A stretch of 30,313 bases of DNA, taken from assembly GCA_964542475.1 (NCBI GenBank), contig CAZIUL010000050.1, forward strand, positions 1-30,313, written 5' to 3'. The position numbers and the translations under genes were made by a program. This document shows positions 1 through 6,932 of the stretch, piece after piece (position 1 is the first letter of the stretch; the number at the start of each line of letters is the position of its first letter). The stretch is from CAZIUL01 sp964542475. GTDB taxonomy: Bacteria; Planctomycetota; B15-G4; CAYZWU01. Below the pieces are notes generated by a model that was not told where the DNA came from, made no database searches, and saw only the letters and a program-made list of their open reading frames with translations.

Positions 1-194
1 TCTCGATCACCTTTGGCAATCCGGCGTTTATAGGAAACCTGGATCCGGAAGGAGAAAAACAGGTTATTCTTCAGATACCAATCGACCCCGCGCTGTCCGG
101 TCTCATCTTCTACAGCGCCTTCATGATGTACGACCAGGCCGCGCCCAAGTGCGTGAGAACCATATCGAACCCGGAGGAGATCGAGATCATATAA
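1..194 (+). CDS. C-terminal end of a secreted/surface protein (partial)
   Basis: An open frame enters from the left edge (first full codon at position 3) and stops with TAA at 192-194, giving 63 residues. The tail contains the segment SGLIFYSAFMMYDQAAP followed by RTISNPEEIEII. A phrase of the type 'GLxFYSAFxxxDxxAPxGxxTISNP' recurs, from memory, at the C-termini of long secreted proteins of planctomycete-like and myxobacterial genomes, where it forms the last strands of a beta-sandwich. No catalytic residues are visible in this piece, so no function is proposed. The downstream neighbour is a non-coding repeat cluster, so this is probably the last gene of its transcription unit. I am fairly sure it is coding and unsure of its family. 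Confidence 0.7.
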   Translation, partial: SITFGNPAFIGNLDPEGEKQVILQIPIDPALSGLIFYSAFMMYDQAAPKCVRTISNPEEIEII

Positions 195-225
195 AGATCG
201 CGTCACCACAATAACCGGGATCGAC

Positions 226-341
226 AATGGAGGGCGTCGCTCCGTCGACGCCGGAATGGAGGGCGTCGCTTTGTCGACGCCGGAATGGAGGGCGTCGCTT
301 TGTCGGCGCCGGAATGGAGGGCGTCGCTTTGTCGGCGCCGG
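226..341. repeat. Four tandem 29-bp hairpin repeats
   Basis: Four head-to-tail units of exactly 29 bp lie at 226-254, 255-283, 284-312 and 313-341, each starting AATGGAGGGCGTCG. Inside each unit a 7-base stem (GGCGTCG) is followed by a 6-base loop (CTCCGT or CTTTGT) and the complementary arm. The arm is CGACGCC in units 1 and 2 and CGGCGCC in units 3 and 4, where a G-U pair keeps the stem. There are no unique spacers, so this is not a CRISPR. It belongs to the same hairpin family as the copies at 351-375, 404-429 and 17494-17518. Short plus- and minus-strand reading frames across it are repeat-derived and are not called as genes. Confidence 0.9.
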
Positions 342-350
342 ATGAGAAGA

Positions 351-375
351 GGCGGCAAGAGACTGCCGCCCTCCA
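351..375 (-). repeat. Inverted copy of the same hairpin repeat family
   Basis: Read on the minus strand this is TGGAG, then a 7-base stem GGCGGCA, a 6-base loop and TGCCGCC. That is the same layout as the tandem units (TGGAG + 7 + 6 + 7) with a different stem sequence. It matches the solitary copy at 17494-17518 at 24 of 25 positions, including the loop apart from one base. It lies in opposite orientation to the tandem array just to its left. Confidence 0.85.
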
Positions 376-403
376 GACGAAACGGTACATACCGCTTGAA
401 CAT

Positions 404-429
404 TGGAGGGCGCCGCTCCGTCGGCGCCG
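404..429 (+). repeat. Detached direct copy of the hairpin repeat
   Basis: This copy reads TGGAG, stem GGCGCCG, loop CTCCGT, stem CGGCGCC. Both arms differ from tandem units 1 and 2 by one base each, and the two differences restore a perfect 7-bp stem. It sits immediately downstream (in minus-strand sense) of the surviving TPR coding remnant and probably marks where the array broke into that gene. Confidence 0.85.
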
Positions 430-431
430 TA

Positions 432-769
432 GTTTACCCTGAATATTGCGATGTCCGTCGCCTTCCGGGGCATGGTTTTCAGCACAATGTCAATGGATTC
501 CCTGAACAGCGGTTCTGCTTCAGAGTGCCGGTCCTGCATTTTGATCGCATTGGCCAGGCTGTGCATGGAGGAGAGCGTGTGCGGATGATCCTCGCCCCTT
601 ACTCGGCGGCTGGCCTCGAGCGCCATGCGCTGTAACGTTTCCGCTCGTGATCGATGCCAAGCCTGTTCAGGGCGCTGTACACGATGGTGAACAGCTTCCT
701 CCATCCGTCCTGATCACCTTCGGAAATGCTCCTGAGGAGCATTGTGACATCTTTTGGGGGATCGGGCAT
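432..769 (-). pseudogene. Chimeric remnant: ECF sigma N-terminus joined to TPR kinase tail
   Basis: On the minus strand an ATG at 769-767 begins MPDPPKDVTMLLRSISEGDQ and continues to LFTIVYSALNRL. This matches the N-terminal region-2 start of planctomycete-type ECF sigma factors (pattern DVTxLLxxxxxGDxxAxxxLxxLVYxELRRLA). About 35 codons in, similarity is lost and that frame ends at 599-601. In another frame, from about 645 down to 432, the translation reads AETLQRMALEASRR, then GEDHPHTLSSMHSLANA, then SEAEPLFRESIDI. This is a typical TPR unit of the Ser/Thr kinase-TPR proteins often encoded beside such sigma factors. The rest of the sigma factor, the kinase and most TPRs are missing. The simplest reading is a deletion that fused the two gene ends out of frame, making a dead remnant. 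Confidence 0.7.
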
Positions 770-817
770 GAGTGGCAATTCCCTTTTCGAGAAAGGAAAC
801 AAGCGGAACGTTCATTA

Positions 818-854
818 TCCCGATTTCGGGAAAATGAGAAGTACAGTCCCGAAA
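818..854 (-). promoter_or_regulatory. Inverted repeat upstream of the sigma-factor remnant
   Basis: TTTCGGGA (824-831) is repeated in inverted form as TCCCGAAA (847-854) with 15 bases between. A third half-site, TCCCGA (818-823), directly abuts the first. The cluster is 50-85 bp upstream of the remnant's ATG and could be an old operator or promoter element. No protein partner can be named from the sequence. Confidence 0.3.
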
Positions 855-877
855 CAGTTTTCTCGCAATGCACCATA

Positions 878-1981
878 TCATATAATTAGCGGCCAAGGTC
901 GCTCAATAGCGCCGGTCCCGGTGTCGATGGAAATGCTGTCCCACCCCTCGCCGCGGGTGATGTTCATGAAACCCTTGCCGGTCACAATGATCGTGTCCTC
1001 TGACTTGGTTCCTGTGATGGAAGGGTTCCAGGCAAGTGCCTGGTCCGCGGCGATCACATCGTCGTTACCCGGTGTTGCTATCAGGTCGCGGCCCTGGTAC
1101 CCGGTGGGCCCGCCCTGGTGATGCTTTTGCCATTCGTCCTTGTACCCCGCCTTTTCGTAGGCGTCCTCAATCTTTTCGAAGACCTCGCCAAGGGTGCTGC
1201 CCGGCTTGGAAGCGCTGATCGCGGCGGCATCGATCCCTGCCACCGCCTCGTGTCGCCTGTCGAGCTCCCTGGGAATGGAACTGCGGTAAAGAAAGCGTGT
1301 GAGGTTGGCGATCAATCCATGGCGTTCCGCGCACAGTACAAGCATGGCGCGGTCATGGAAAGGGGTTTCCTTGGGCAGGGGATGCCGGTAACGGTCGATG
1401 CGGTCCTCGGCTGCAACAAGGATAACGGACGGCCTGAGCTTCCGCCTGAGGCAGGAAGCCGCGATTATCGCCTCGATCTCGAACTCCTTGAAACCAGGGC
1501 CTATGGAGCGCACCGCCTCCATGAGCGCAATAGAAGCGTCGTAACCCACGGCCCGGTATCGCTCTATCTCATCCGGAAGAAGCGGATTCCTCAGCTTCCA
1601 GAATCCGTCGGGAAGCGGTTCGACCCCCTGTTCCCGGGTATCCGCGGCCGCCTTGCCGGATCCGATCCGCTTTTCAATCACAGCTCTTCTGGCCGCGCCA
1701 TCGAACCAGGGAAACTCCAACACCTCATACCCGAGCTCACCGATCTTCTCCTCGTCAAGGCGAGGCGCTTCGATATGGTCCGCCAGCACGAACCTCTCTC
1801 CGCCGGCGCCCAGCAGGATTGAGACGCAGCCGGTCTCCGTGAAAAGCGGAACGTGGTTCAGCCCTCCGCATGTCAGCCAGGCAAAGTTGGCCCGCTTCGT
1901 GAGCAGCACGAAGTCGTACCCCATCTTCCGCATGTATTCGCGCACCCTTTCCTCTTTCGCTGCGTTTTCTTTTTTGAGCAC
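878..1981 (-). CDS. M24-family (aminopeptidase P-like) peptidase homologue
   Basis: A protein of 367 residues with the two-part layout of M24 'pita-bread' peptidases: an N-terminal creatinase-like domain (about residues 1-140) and a C-terminal catalytic-fold domain. The C-terminal part carries HHQGGPTGYQGRD (near residue 287), then AWNPSITGTKSEDT with the conserved Glu. M24 enzymes usually bind two metals through Asp, Asp, His, Glu and Glu. Here the usual 'DxGxxxxGYxxDxTR' block reads CAERHGLIANLTR, so the first Asp is absent and the second is Asn. I recall this HHQGGPTGY subfamily in many bacteria as 'M24 family metallopeptidase', but its chemistry may differ from aminopeptidase P. The frame extends to a GTG at 2014. 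I prefer the GTG at 1981-1979 because AGGAGG lies 5 bases upstream of it, while nothing like a ribosome site precedes 2014. Confidence 0.8.
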   Translation of the reverse strand: MLKKENAAKEERVREYMRKMGYDFVLLTKRANFAWLTCGGLNHVPLFTETGCVSILLGAGGERFVLADHIEAPRLDEEKIGELGYEVLEFPWFDGAARRAVIEKRIGSGKAAADTREQGVEPLPDGFWKLRNPLLPDEIERYRAVGYDASIALMEAVRSIGPGFKEFEIEAIIAASCLRRKLRPSVILVAAEDRIDRYRHPLPKETPFHDRAMLVLCAERHGLIANLTRFLYRSSIPRELDRRHEAVAGIDAAAISASKPGSTLGEVFEKIEDAYEKAGYKDEWQKHHQGGPTGYQGRDLIATPGNDDVIAADQALAWNPSITGTKSEDTIIVTGKGFMNITRGEGWDSISIDTGTGAIERPWPLII

Positions 1982-2184
1982 CTCAACCTCCTGAACAGGG
2001 ACCGGTGTTGTCACGCTTTGTGGCTGCTAATGCATATCATGGAAGGAATTCGGTGTCAACCGATACCGGGCCGTGCCGGGAGCGCTGCAAACAGGATCCT
2101 GTAAAAACGCGCCGGAGTGCGAAGGAACTGCTCTGAGTTCTGAGTTCTGGAAAAACGCGTGGTGACCGATCAGTGATCAATCAA

Positions 2185-3852
2185 TCACATCTTGGTCCAG
2201 GACGCATCGATTCCTCCGTCCTGGTCAACGCCTCCTCCGATCAGAAACAGGTCGATGTTCCCGGGTATTTCCAGCAGCTCCATTGTCAGCCTGGTGCCGG
2301 TCTGATCGACTTTGGCCTTGAAATAGGGGGGAGGGTTCGGATCGTTGAAAAATATGCTCAGCACCGGGATGCCGCCGCTCAAGACAATGACCCCCGCGGT
2401 TTCCAGGTCATCCAGGATGCCGTCCTTGTCCTCGAGCACGAACGAATAGTCTAAATGACCAGAGCCGCCGCCCGGGGAAGGGATCTTCGTAAGGCATACA
2501 TCCGGGATATGGTTATAGGCCAGCTTGAACGTATGAAAGCTACGGCCCTCGACCAGGTAGTCGAACGTCTTGTCCGAATTCAAGGTTATGCCGCCGGTAT
2601 CCTCGTAGTTCATGGAGGAGGTGGTCTTGAAAACGTCGATTTTCCTGAAATATCCGGCGCCCGACTCATGAAGATCGTAGCTGACGTTCTGCGAGGAGCT
2701 GTCTGTGTTGATGGTCACGATGGAGAGGCTCTTTTCCTCCTCGTTGATGAATGCCGCCGTCAAGAGAGAGCTCGTACCGCCGGAAGCTTCCACACGCACG
2801 GAGCCTGGCTTGATGTGCTGGTGATAGTGCTTCAGCGCGTAGAATATGGGGTATGGATTTCCGTACTTGTCGATCGACGTCTCAGCGCCGCCGAGTGTCC
2901 ACTGAAAGGTCATGCTGCTGTCCGCGAGAACATAGGAGTAATAATGGTTTCTCATGGATCCGAGAGCCCAGTCCATGGTAGACGAATCGAGCGGTGATGT
3001 CCCCACCTCGGTCGCCCACGAAGACACCCCCTTGCCCTGGGTGTAGTCGCGCACGGCTCCCAGAATCGTCGGGCTCATGTTGTGCCAGGTATGGTAGGAC
3101 ACGGCAACCGCGCGATCGAATACAACCGGGTTCAGAAGGGAGGGCTCGCAATAACTTACCAGCGGGCCCGGCTCGTTGACATCCCCCACGATAACCTTGA
3201 TGTCGCCCAGGCCAAAGCTGTCAAGACAGCCAAGAACGACCTCGGTTACATTGCTGAGTTCCTGTGGGGAAAAGTAGTTGTATATGCCGATGTTTGGCTC
3301 GTTCTGGATGTTGAGCACGGTGATGTTGGCGTCGTAGTTGTCGCGTGCGTAGATGATATAGCTCGCAATCATCTCACCGAACTCCGGATAAAGGTGCTCG
3401 GGTATGATGCGGTACTGGCCTGCTCCCGGATTTTCGACCAACCAGTCCGGCACATCGAAGATGCCCAGCATGCATTCGATGTCCGCCTGCCCCAGCTTCT
3501 GGAGAAGCACGAAATCTTCGTGCGAGCATTTATAGTCCTTGAACCCTGACCAGTTCATGTCGTTGGGATCGTTGTTGTCGTTGCTGGGCTCCCACCAGCT
3601 GATCGCGCTCCGGAGCCTGATGTGGGTGACGTCTATATCGTTGATTATCATGTCTATCACCTTGGGGTCCCAACTGGAACCGGTGATGAAACCGTACGCG
3701 TTGCCCCCTGTTCCATCCATGGTCTGGTGCCGCACGGACAGGTCGACATCGACCATGGTCTGGGCGAGGGTCATTGAAGGTAAGATGAAGAACACCGATA
3801 AAACCGTTAATACCAACATTGCATTTGGCCTGTTCCTCATGCAAAAATGCAT
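2185..3852 (-). CDS. Secreted GH30-like glycoside hydrolase
   Basis: 555 residues with a signal peptide (hydrophobic core about 11-28, likely cut after TLA at residue 30). The mature start MVDVDLSVRHQTMDGTGGNAYG is typical of clan GH-A family 30 enzymes, which begin with a 'QxxxGFGG'-like strand. The general acid/base is likely E185 in NIQNEPN (end of strand 4) and the nucleophile E282 in WATEVGT (strand 7), so both catalytic glutamates are present. A beta-sandwich side domain follows (about 350-450), then a roughly 100-residue C-terminal extension with PSPGGGSGHLDYSFVLEDKDG that I do not recognise. Substrate cannot be read off; GH30 members act on glucosyl-, xylo- and fucosyl-type glycans. 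ATG at 3852 is supported by AGGAGGAG 7 bases upstream. It acts outside the cytoplasm, and the nearby sulfatase may deal with related glycans. Confidence 0.85.
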   Translation of the reverse strand: MHFCMRNRPNAMLVLTVLSVFFILPSMTLAQTMVDVDLSVRHQTMDGTGGNAYGFITGSSWDPKVIDMIINDIDVTHIRLRSAISWWEPSNDNNDPNDMNWSGFKDYKCSHEDFVLLQKLGQADIECMLGIFDVPDWLVENPGAGQYRIIPEHLYPEFGEMIASYIIYARDNYDANITVLNIQNEPNIGIYNYFSPQELSNVTEVVLGCLDSFGLGDIKVIVGDVNEPGPLVSYCEPSLLNPVVFDRAVAVSYHTWHNMSPTILGAVRDYTQGKGVSSWATEVGTSPLDSSTMDWALGSMRNHYYSYVLADSSMTFQWTLGGAETSIDKYGNPYPIFYALKHYHQHIKPGSVRVEASGGTSSLLTAAFINEEEKSLSIVTINTDSSSQNVSYDLHESGAGYFRKIDVFKTTSSMNYEDTGGITLNSDKTFDYLVEGRSFHTFKLAYNHIPDVCLTKIPSPGGGSGHLDYSFVLEDKDGILDDLETAGVIVLSGGIPVLSIFFNDPNPPPYFKAKVDQTGTRLTMELLEIPGNIDLFLIGGGVDQDGGIDASWTKM

Positions 3853-4094
3853 ATAGATTCTCCTCCTGAAGCGTGTTTATATCTCGTGAAACGACCCGTG
3901 GATCGGGAAAGGCGTTGAAATATATAGTAAGCAAATCCTTGCTGTCGCTTTTTGTGTTTTTCTACTATTCTGTATCCTATATTTATTTATTAATCGGTTA
4001 AAAACAAATGTCCACCCTGGAAAATATTAAAATAAACTAAACTGATAATCATGAATATGTGTTGAATAAAAAATAATCCATAGGAGGGGCGCCG
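3853..4094. promoter_or_regulatory. AT-rich divergent intergenic region
   Basis: About 240 bp separate the start of the minus-strand GH30-like gene from the plus-strand leader ORF. The segment is markedly richer in A and T than the coding DNA on either side and contains several TATA-like runs, for example TATATATTT read on the minus strand. It must hold promoters for both directions, but I cannot choose a single -35/-10 pair with confidence. Confidence 0.45.
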
Positions 4095-4136
4095 ATGGCA
4101 ACAGCAATCAAGCGAGTGCCCGGTAGACTGACATGA
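4095..4136 (+). CDS. Putative 13-residue leader peptide
   Basis: A short frame reads ATG GCA ACA GCA ATC AAG and ends in TGA at 4134-4136, encoding MATAIKRVPGRLT. It has the only strong ribosome site in the area (TAGGAGG at 4081-4087, about 8 bases before the ATG). Its stop overlaps the ATG of the next gene (ATGA at 4133-4136), a classic arrangement for translational coupling. It could instead be the true start of the downstream gene separated by a frameshift. The peptide has no obvious attenuator-type run of one amino acid. Confidence 0.4.
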   Translation: MATAIKRVPGRLT

Positions 4137-4816
4137 TGAGCGCGTTTCTCGCAACAGCATACCACTGCGTATGCGCTGCCCAGGAAAAAGCGGGCGCCAT
4201 GTTCGCCAAAGGAAGCGGGTCCACCTTGGCCACGGATGAGATTGTAGATCATCTCACGCGGTACAGCCCGCAGCTTCCCGACCAGGCGACTCTTTTCAAA
4301 GCTCTTGCGGCACTGGCTGCCGGGGTGTTGATAACCGTGATTCTTGGACGCTTCCGGAAAAAAACGGGCTCTGCCCGGATCTGGAGGAGGCAGGCCCTTG
4401 ATACACTGGGCATCGCAACGTTTGTCGGCTGCGGCCTCTTCGTTTTCACGCATCTTTGTCCCATGCTCCTGGAGAAGCCGAGGTCGTTTTCCAGGGAGGT
4501 GTTTACCAGCGGCAAGGAGTTCCCGTTCGAGCGTTTTTTACGGGATGCGCAGGCAGGGCTCCCTGAAAAAACAGGGATCCTGCTCATCAACTGCCGCGAC
4601 ATGAGGCAGGCCGAGTGGGCGAACTATTTTCTCTACCCGAGAACCACCATACTGAGGAGCTACTCTTACGTGTCCGTTGATGATCCGCGGAAGTTCTTGA
4701 GTGGCGAAGCAGTCGAGCAGCTCCGGTCCATTGGCGTGGAGTGGGTACTGGATCTTAAACCCGAGGCCTGGAACAAAGGCACGGACGCGGCGCTCATCAG
4801 CCTAGATTTCCCATAG
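4133..4816 (+). CDS. Two-TM membrane protein of unknown function
   Basis: 227 residues not recognised as a named family. A hydrophilic N-terminal region is followed by two hydrophobic segments (about residues 56-72 and 91-110), then a roughly 115-residue soluble tail with ILLINCRDMRQAEWANYFLYP and SIGVEWVLDLKPEAW. The tail resembles the extracytoplasmic end domains found behind membrane glycosyltransferases of the PMT/ArnT type, and the next gene is such a transferase, so the two may form one unit. That is inference from context. The start codon overlaps the stop of the small upstream leader and has no good ribosome site of its own, which suggests coupled translation. The stop is 13 bases before the next start. 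Confidence 0.65.
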   Translation: MMSAFLATAYHCVCAAQEKAGAMFAKGSGSTLATDEIVDHLTRYSPQLPDQATLFKALAALAAGVLITVILGRFRKKTGSARIWRRQALDTLGIATFVGCGLFVFTHLCPMLLEKPRSFSREVFTSGKEFPFERFLRDAQAGLPEKTGILLINCRDMRQAEWANYFLYPRTTILRSYSYVSVDDPRKFLSGEAVEQLRSIGVEWVLDLKPEAWNKGTDAALISLDFP

Positions 4817-4829
4817 GAGTCATCGGTTC

Positions 4830-6194
4830 ATGCTGTGGATTATAGGACTGTTCGCAATGCTGGCTGTCACCGGGTTCCTCCTTCAGGAGCTCGTCGCTGG
4901 AAAGGGCGGCGTCCCTTTGGCGGAAAAAGCGTGCGCAGCCCCGGCGCTCGGCGCGGCTGTGATCGGCTCTTCTCTCGTGCTGTGCCTGATCCTGCTGGAC
5001 CGGTTCGCCGCGTTCCTCTTGTTCGCCATCCCGGCTGTTCTTCTGTTCGCCTGGCTGGGGCGCAAGCTGTTTTTGAGGGACAAAACGCCCGATCCGGCCG
5101 GGGCTCATTCCGCCCCGCATGTCAGCGCCGCGGATGCGTGCTTTGTCGCGTTGGCCGCGGCCTTCGCCGCGCTCATGCTGGCGATAGCGTTCACCGTGGG
5201 GGCGGGCGGGGATTACATATCCATCTGGGCGTTCAAGGCGCTGGTGCTCTCTGAAAACAGCTCCATCAGGATTCCCGAGTTCCTGGACGAAAAACATTAC
5301 CACCACCACAAGGACTACCCCCTCCTCTTTCCGTGCATCCAGGCTGTACTGTACCGCGTCTCGGGCCAGGTGCTCGACAGGTCCGCCAAGCTTCTATACC
5401 CGATGCTGCTCTGGTCCTCTTCGCTCGCGCTCTATTTTCATCTCAAAAGAAAAAACGGCCTTACCGCCGGCCTGGTCGGGGGCGGGCTCTGCCTGTTCAC
5501 CCCCGCGATCTGCGGGCATCACCCCGGTGTTTGCTCGGCTTACATGGACATCCCCCTGGGGTGCTTTGTGATGCTGGCCTTCATCTCCTGCCGAGCCTGG
5601 CTGGACAAAGGAAAGCGCTCGGACGCGTTTGTGGGAGGATTGTTTCTGACGGCCGCATGCATGACCAAGAACGAGGGGGCCGCGGCTGCCGCGCTCGCGG
5701 TTTTGATCCTGGCCGCGTACGGCTTGCGCCGCGGGTTCAAAGGGGCCGCACCAGGCCTTCTCACGCTCGTGCTCCCACTGGCGATTGTTGGAGGCGCGTG
5801 GTTCGCTTTCAGGTCCGGTCTGTCAGCAGGCGGAAGCGACTACATTGCACTCTTCCTTGAATCCACGCTGATCGACAACATCTCCCGGGTTCCGGCCGTT
5901 GCAATCCGCTTTCTGCTGGAGTTCATTCATTTCGAGCGCTGGGGATTCCTGTGGATCCTTCTTGCGGCAACCGCCCCCTTATGGGTAAAAAAAGGCGGCG
6001 TTCCGGCAGGGATTTTCCTGGCGGGTATACTGCTCATTCACATGGCAGCGATCGTTGTATCACCGCTCGACCTCGGCTACCAGCTGGCTTCTGCCGCTGC
6101 ACGCCTGCCGGGCCAGATCGCGCCGCTCGCCGCCTTGTGCGTGGGAATCGGATTCGGATTACACGAGAATTTTAAGGAACACGCTGTTGAGTAA
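4830..6194 (+). CDS. GT-C-like polytopic membrane glycosyltransferase
   Basis: 454 residues with about ten or eleven hydrophobic segments spread over the whole length. An extracytoplasmic loop after the third or fourth segment contains SIWAFKALVLSENSSIRIPE followed by HYHHHKDYPLLFP. This matches, in position and style, the first loop of PMT/ArnT-like GT-C enzymes ('WDAWAxWxxKAxxL...HxDYPLLxP'). Such enzymes move a sugar from a polyprenyl phosphate carrier to a lipid or protein on the outer face of the membrane. The classical acidic pair of well-studied members is not obvious here, so donor and acceptor remain unknown. AGGAG lies 9-10 bases before ATG 4830. It shares a transcript with the two-TM gene upstream, and the following lipoprotein gene overlaps its last codons. 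Confidence 0.7.
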   Translation: MLWIIGLFAMLAVTGFLLQELVAGKGGVPLAEKACAAPALGAAVIGSSLVLCLILLDRFAAFLLFAIPAVLLFAWLGRKLFLRDKTPDPAGAHSAPHVSAADACFVALAAAFAALMLAIAFTVGAGGDYISIWAFKALVLSENSSIRIPEFLDEKHYHHHKDYPLLFPCIQAVLYRVSGQVLDRSAKLLYPMLLWSSSLALYFHLKRKNGLTAGLVGGGLCLFTPAICGHHPGVCSAYMDIPLGCFVMLAFISCRAWLDKGKRSDAFVGGLFLTAACMTKNEGAAAAALAVLILAAYGLRRGFKGAAPGLLTLVLPLAIVGGAWFAFRSGLSAGGSDYIALFLESTLIDNISRVPAVAIRFLLEFIHFERWGFLWILLAATAPLWVKKGGVPAGIFLAGILLIHMAAIVVSPLDLGYQLASAAARLPGQIAPLAALCVGIGFGLHENFKEHAVE

Positions 6195-6864
6195 AAAAAT
6201 GTTCATCCCCTGTGTTTTGATGCTGGCTATTGTCGCGTCATCCTGCGGCGGAGAAAAAACCACCACACAAACCGAGATAAAAACCGAACCCAAACCCAAG
6301 TGGCCTGTAGCTGAGTACGTGGACGTGGACCTCGAATCCGTTCCAGGAAAGCCCGTGGTTCTGATGAAAACATCCATGGGTGACATCCGCATCGAGCTCG
6401 ACAAGAAGAAGGCGCCGATCACCGTGAAGAACTTCCTGTCCTACATGAAAGGGGGCCACTACAACGGTACCATCTTCCACAGGGTCATGTCCGGCTTCAT
6501 GATCCAGGGCGGCGGCTACAAAGCAGACGTGTACGAAAAAGCCAATCCCGTCGAAAAGCTCACAAAGCCCGCCATAAAGAACGAAGCGGACAACGGCCTG
6601 AAAAACCTCGATGGTACCATTGCCATGGCAAGGCGTCCGGCAAAAGACAGCGCAACCGCACAGTTCTTCATCAATGTCAAGGACAACACCGGTCTTGACC
6701 ACAGGGGAGAATCCCATTTCGGATATGCTGTTTTCGGAAAGGTGATCGAAGGAATGGATGTGGTGGATGAGATAAAAAACACACCAACCGAACAGGCTTC
6801 ACGCAGGTTCCAGGACCTCCCCAAGGAGCCTGTGGAGATCATTTCCGTTGCACTGGAAGAGTAA
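6187..6864 (+). CDS. Cyclophilin-type peptidyl-prolyl isomerase lipoprotein
   Basis: Catalyses cis-trans isomerisation of Xaa-Pro bonds and acts outside the cytoplasmic membrane. The mature domain begins at VVLMKTSMGDIRIELD, followed by FHRVMSGFMIQGGGY (with the catalytic Arg of the 'FHRV' motif) and AQFFINVKDN, all hallmark cyclophilin segments. The N-terminus is a lipoprotein signal: MSKKMFIPCVLMLAIVASSC, with the lipid-carrying Cys after ASS, then a charged linker rich in Thr, Glu and Lys. The open frame runs upstream inside the previous gene, but I choose TTG at 6187 because AAGGA is 8 bases before it and the signal then has a proper basic start. ATG at 6199 is the alternative. The start overlaps the end of the transferase gene. 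A folding helper for exported proteins fits this neighbourhood of secreted enzymes. Confidence 0.9.
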   Translation: MSKKMFIPCVLMLAIVASSCGGEKTTTQTEIKTEPKPKWPVAEYVDVDLESVPGKPVVLMKTSMGDIRIELDKKKAPITVKNFLSYMKGGHYNGTIFHRVMSGFMIQGGGYKADVYEKANPVEKLTKPAIKNEADNGLKNLDGTIAMARRPAKDSATAQFFINVKDNTGLDHRGESHFGYAVFGKVIEGMDVVDEIKNTPTEQASRRFQDLPKEPVEIISVALEE

Positions 6865-6932
6865 CGGCAACCTTTTTTATAAATCCAGGTAACACATGAA
6901 TAAGCAGACCGTGGACGCAGGATAAGAACCTG

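Noticed and set aside
226..341. Regularly spaced repeats resembling a CRISPR array
   Set aside because: Units are directly adjacent with no unique spacers, the unit itself is a hairpin of another dispersed family, and no cas genes are present.
187..635. Arg- and Cys-rich short reading frames on both strands over the repeats
   Set aside because: They are translations of the tandem hairpins and of the pseudogene's antisense strand, with no ribosome sites.
1118..1822. 234-codon plus-strand frame
   Set aside because: It is fully antisense to the M24 homologue, whose motifs are clear; high GC keeps the shadow frame open.
2100..2184. Short direct repeats (CTGAGTTCTGAGTTCTG) and a possible terminator after the GH30-like gene
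   Set aside because: The repeat is only about two units, and the candidate stem is 5 bp with the T-run too far away.
2455..3549. Plus-strand frames opposite the GH30-like gene
   Set aside because: They show no domain signal and lie within a well-supported gene with catalytic residues and signal peptide.
6855..6885. GTTGC...GCAAC followed by six T after the cyclophilin gene
   Set aside because: The stem is only 5 bp with a loop of about 16 bases, too weak to call a terminator.
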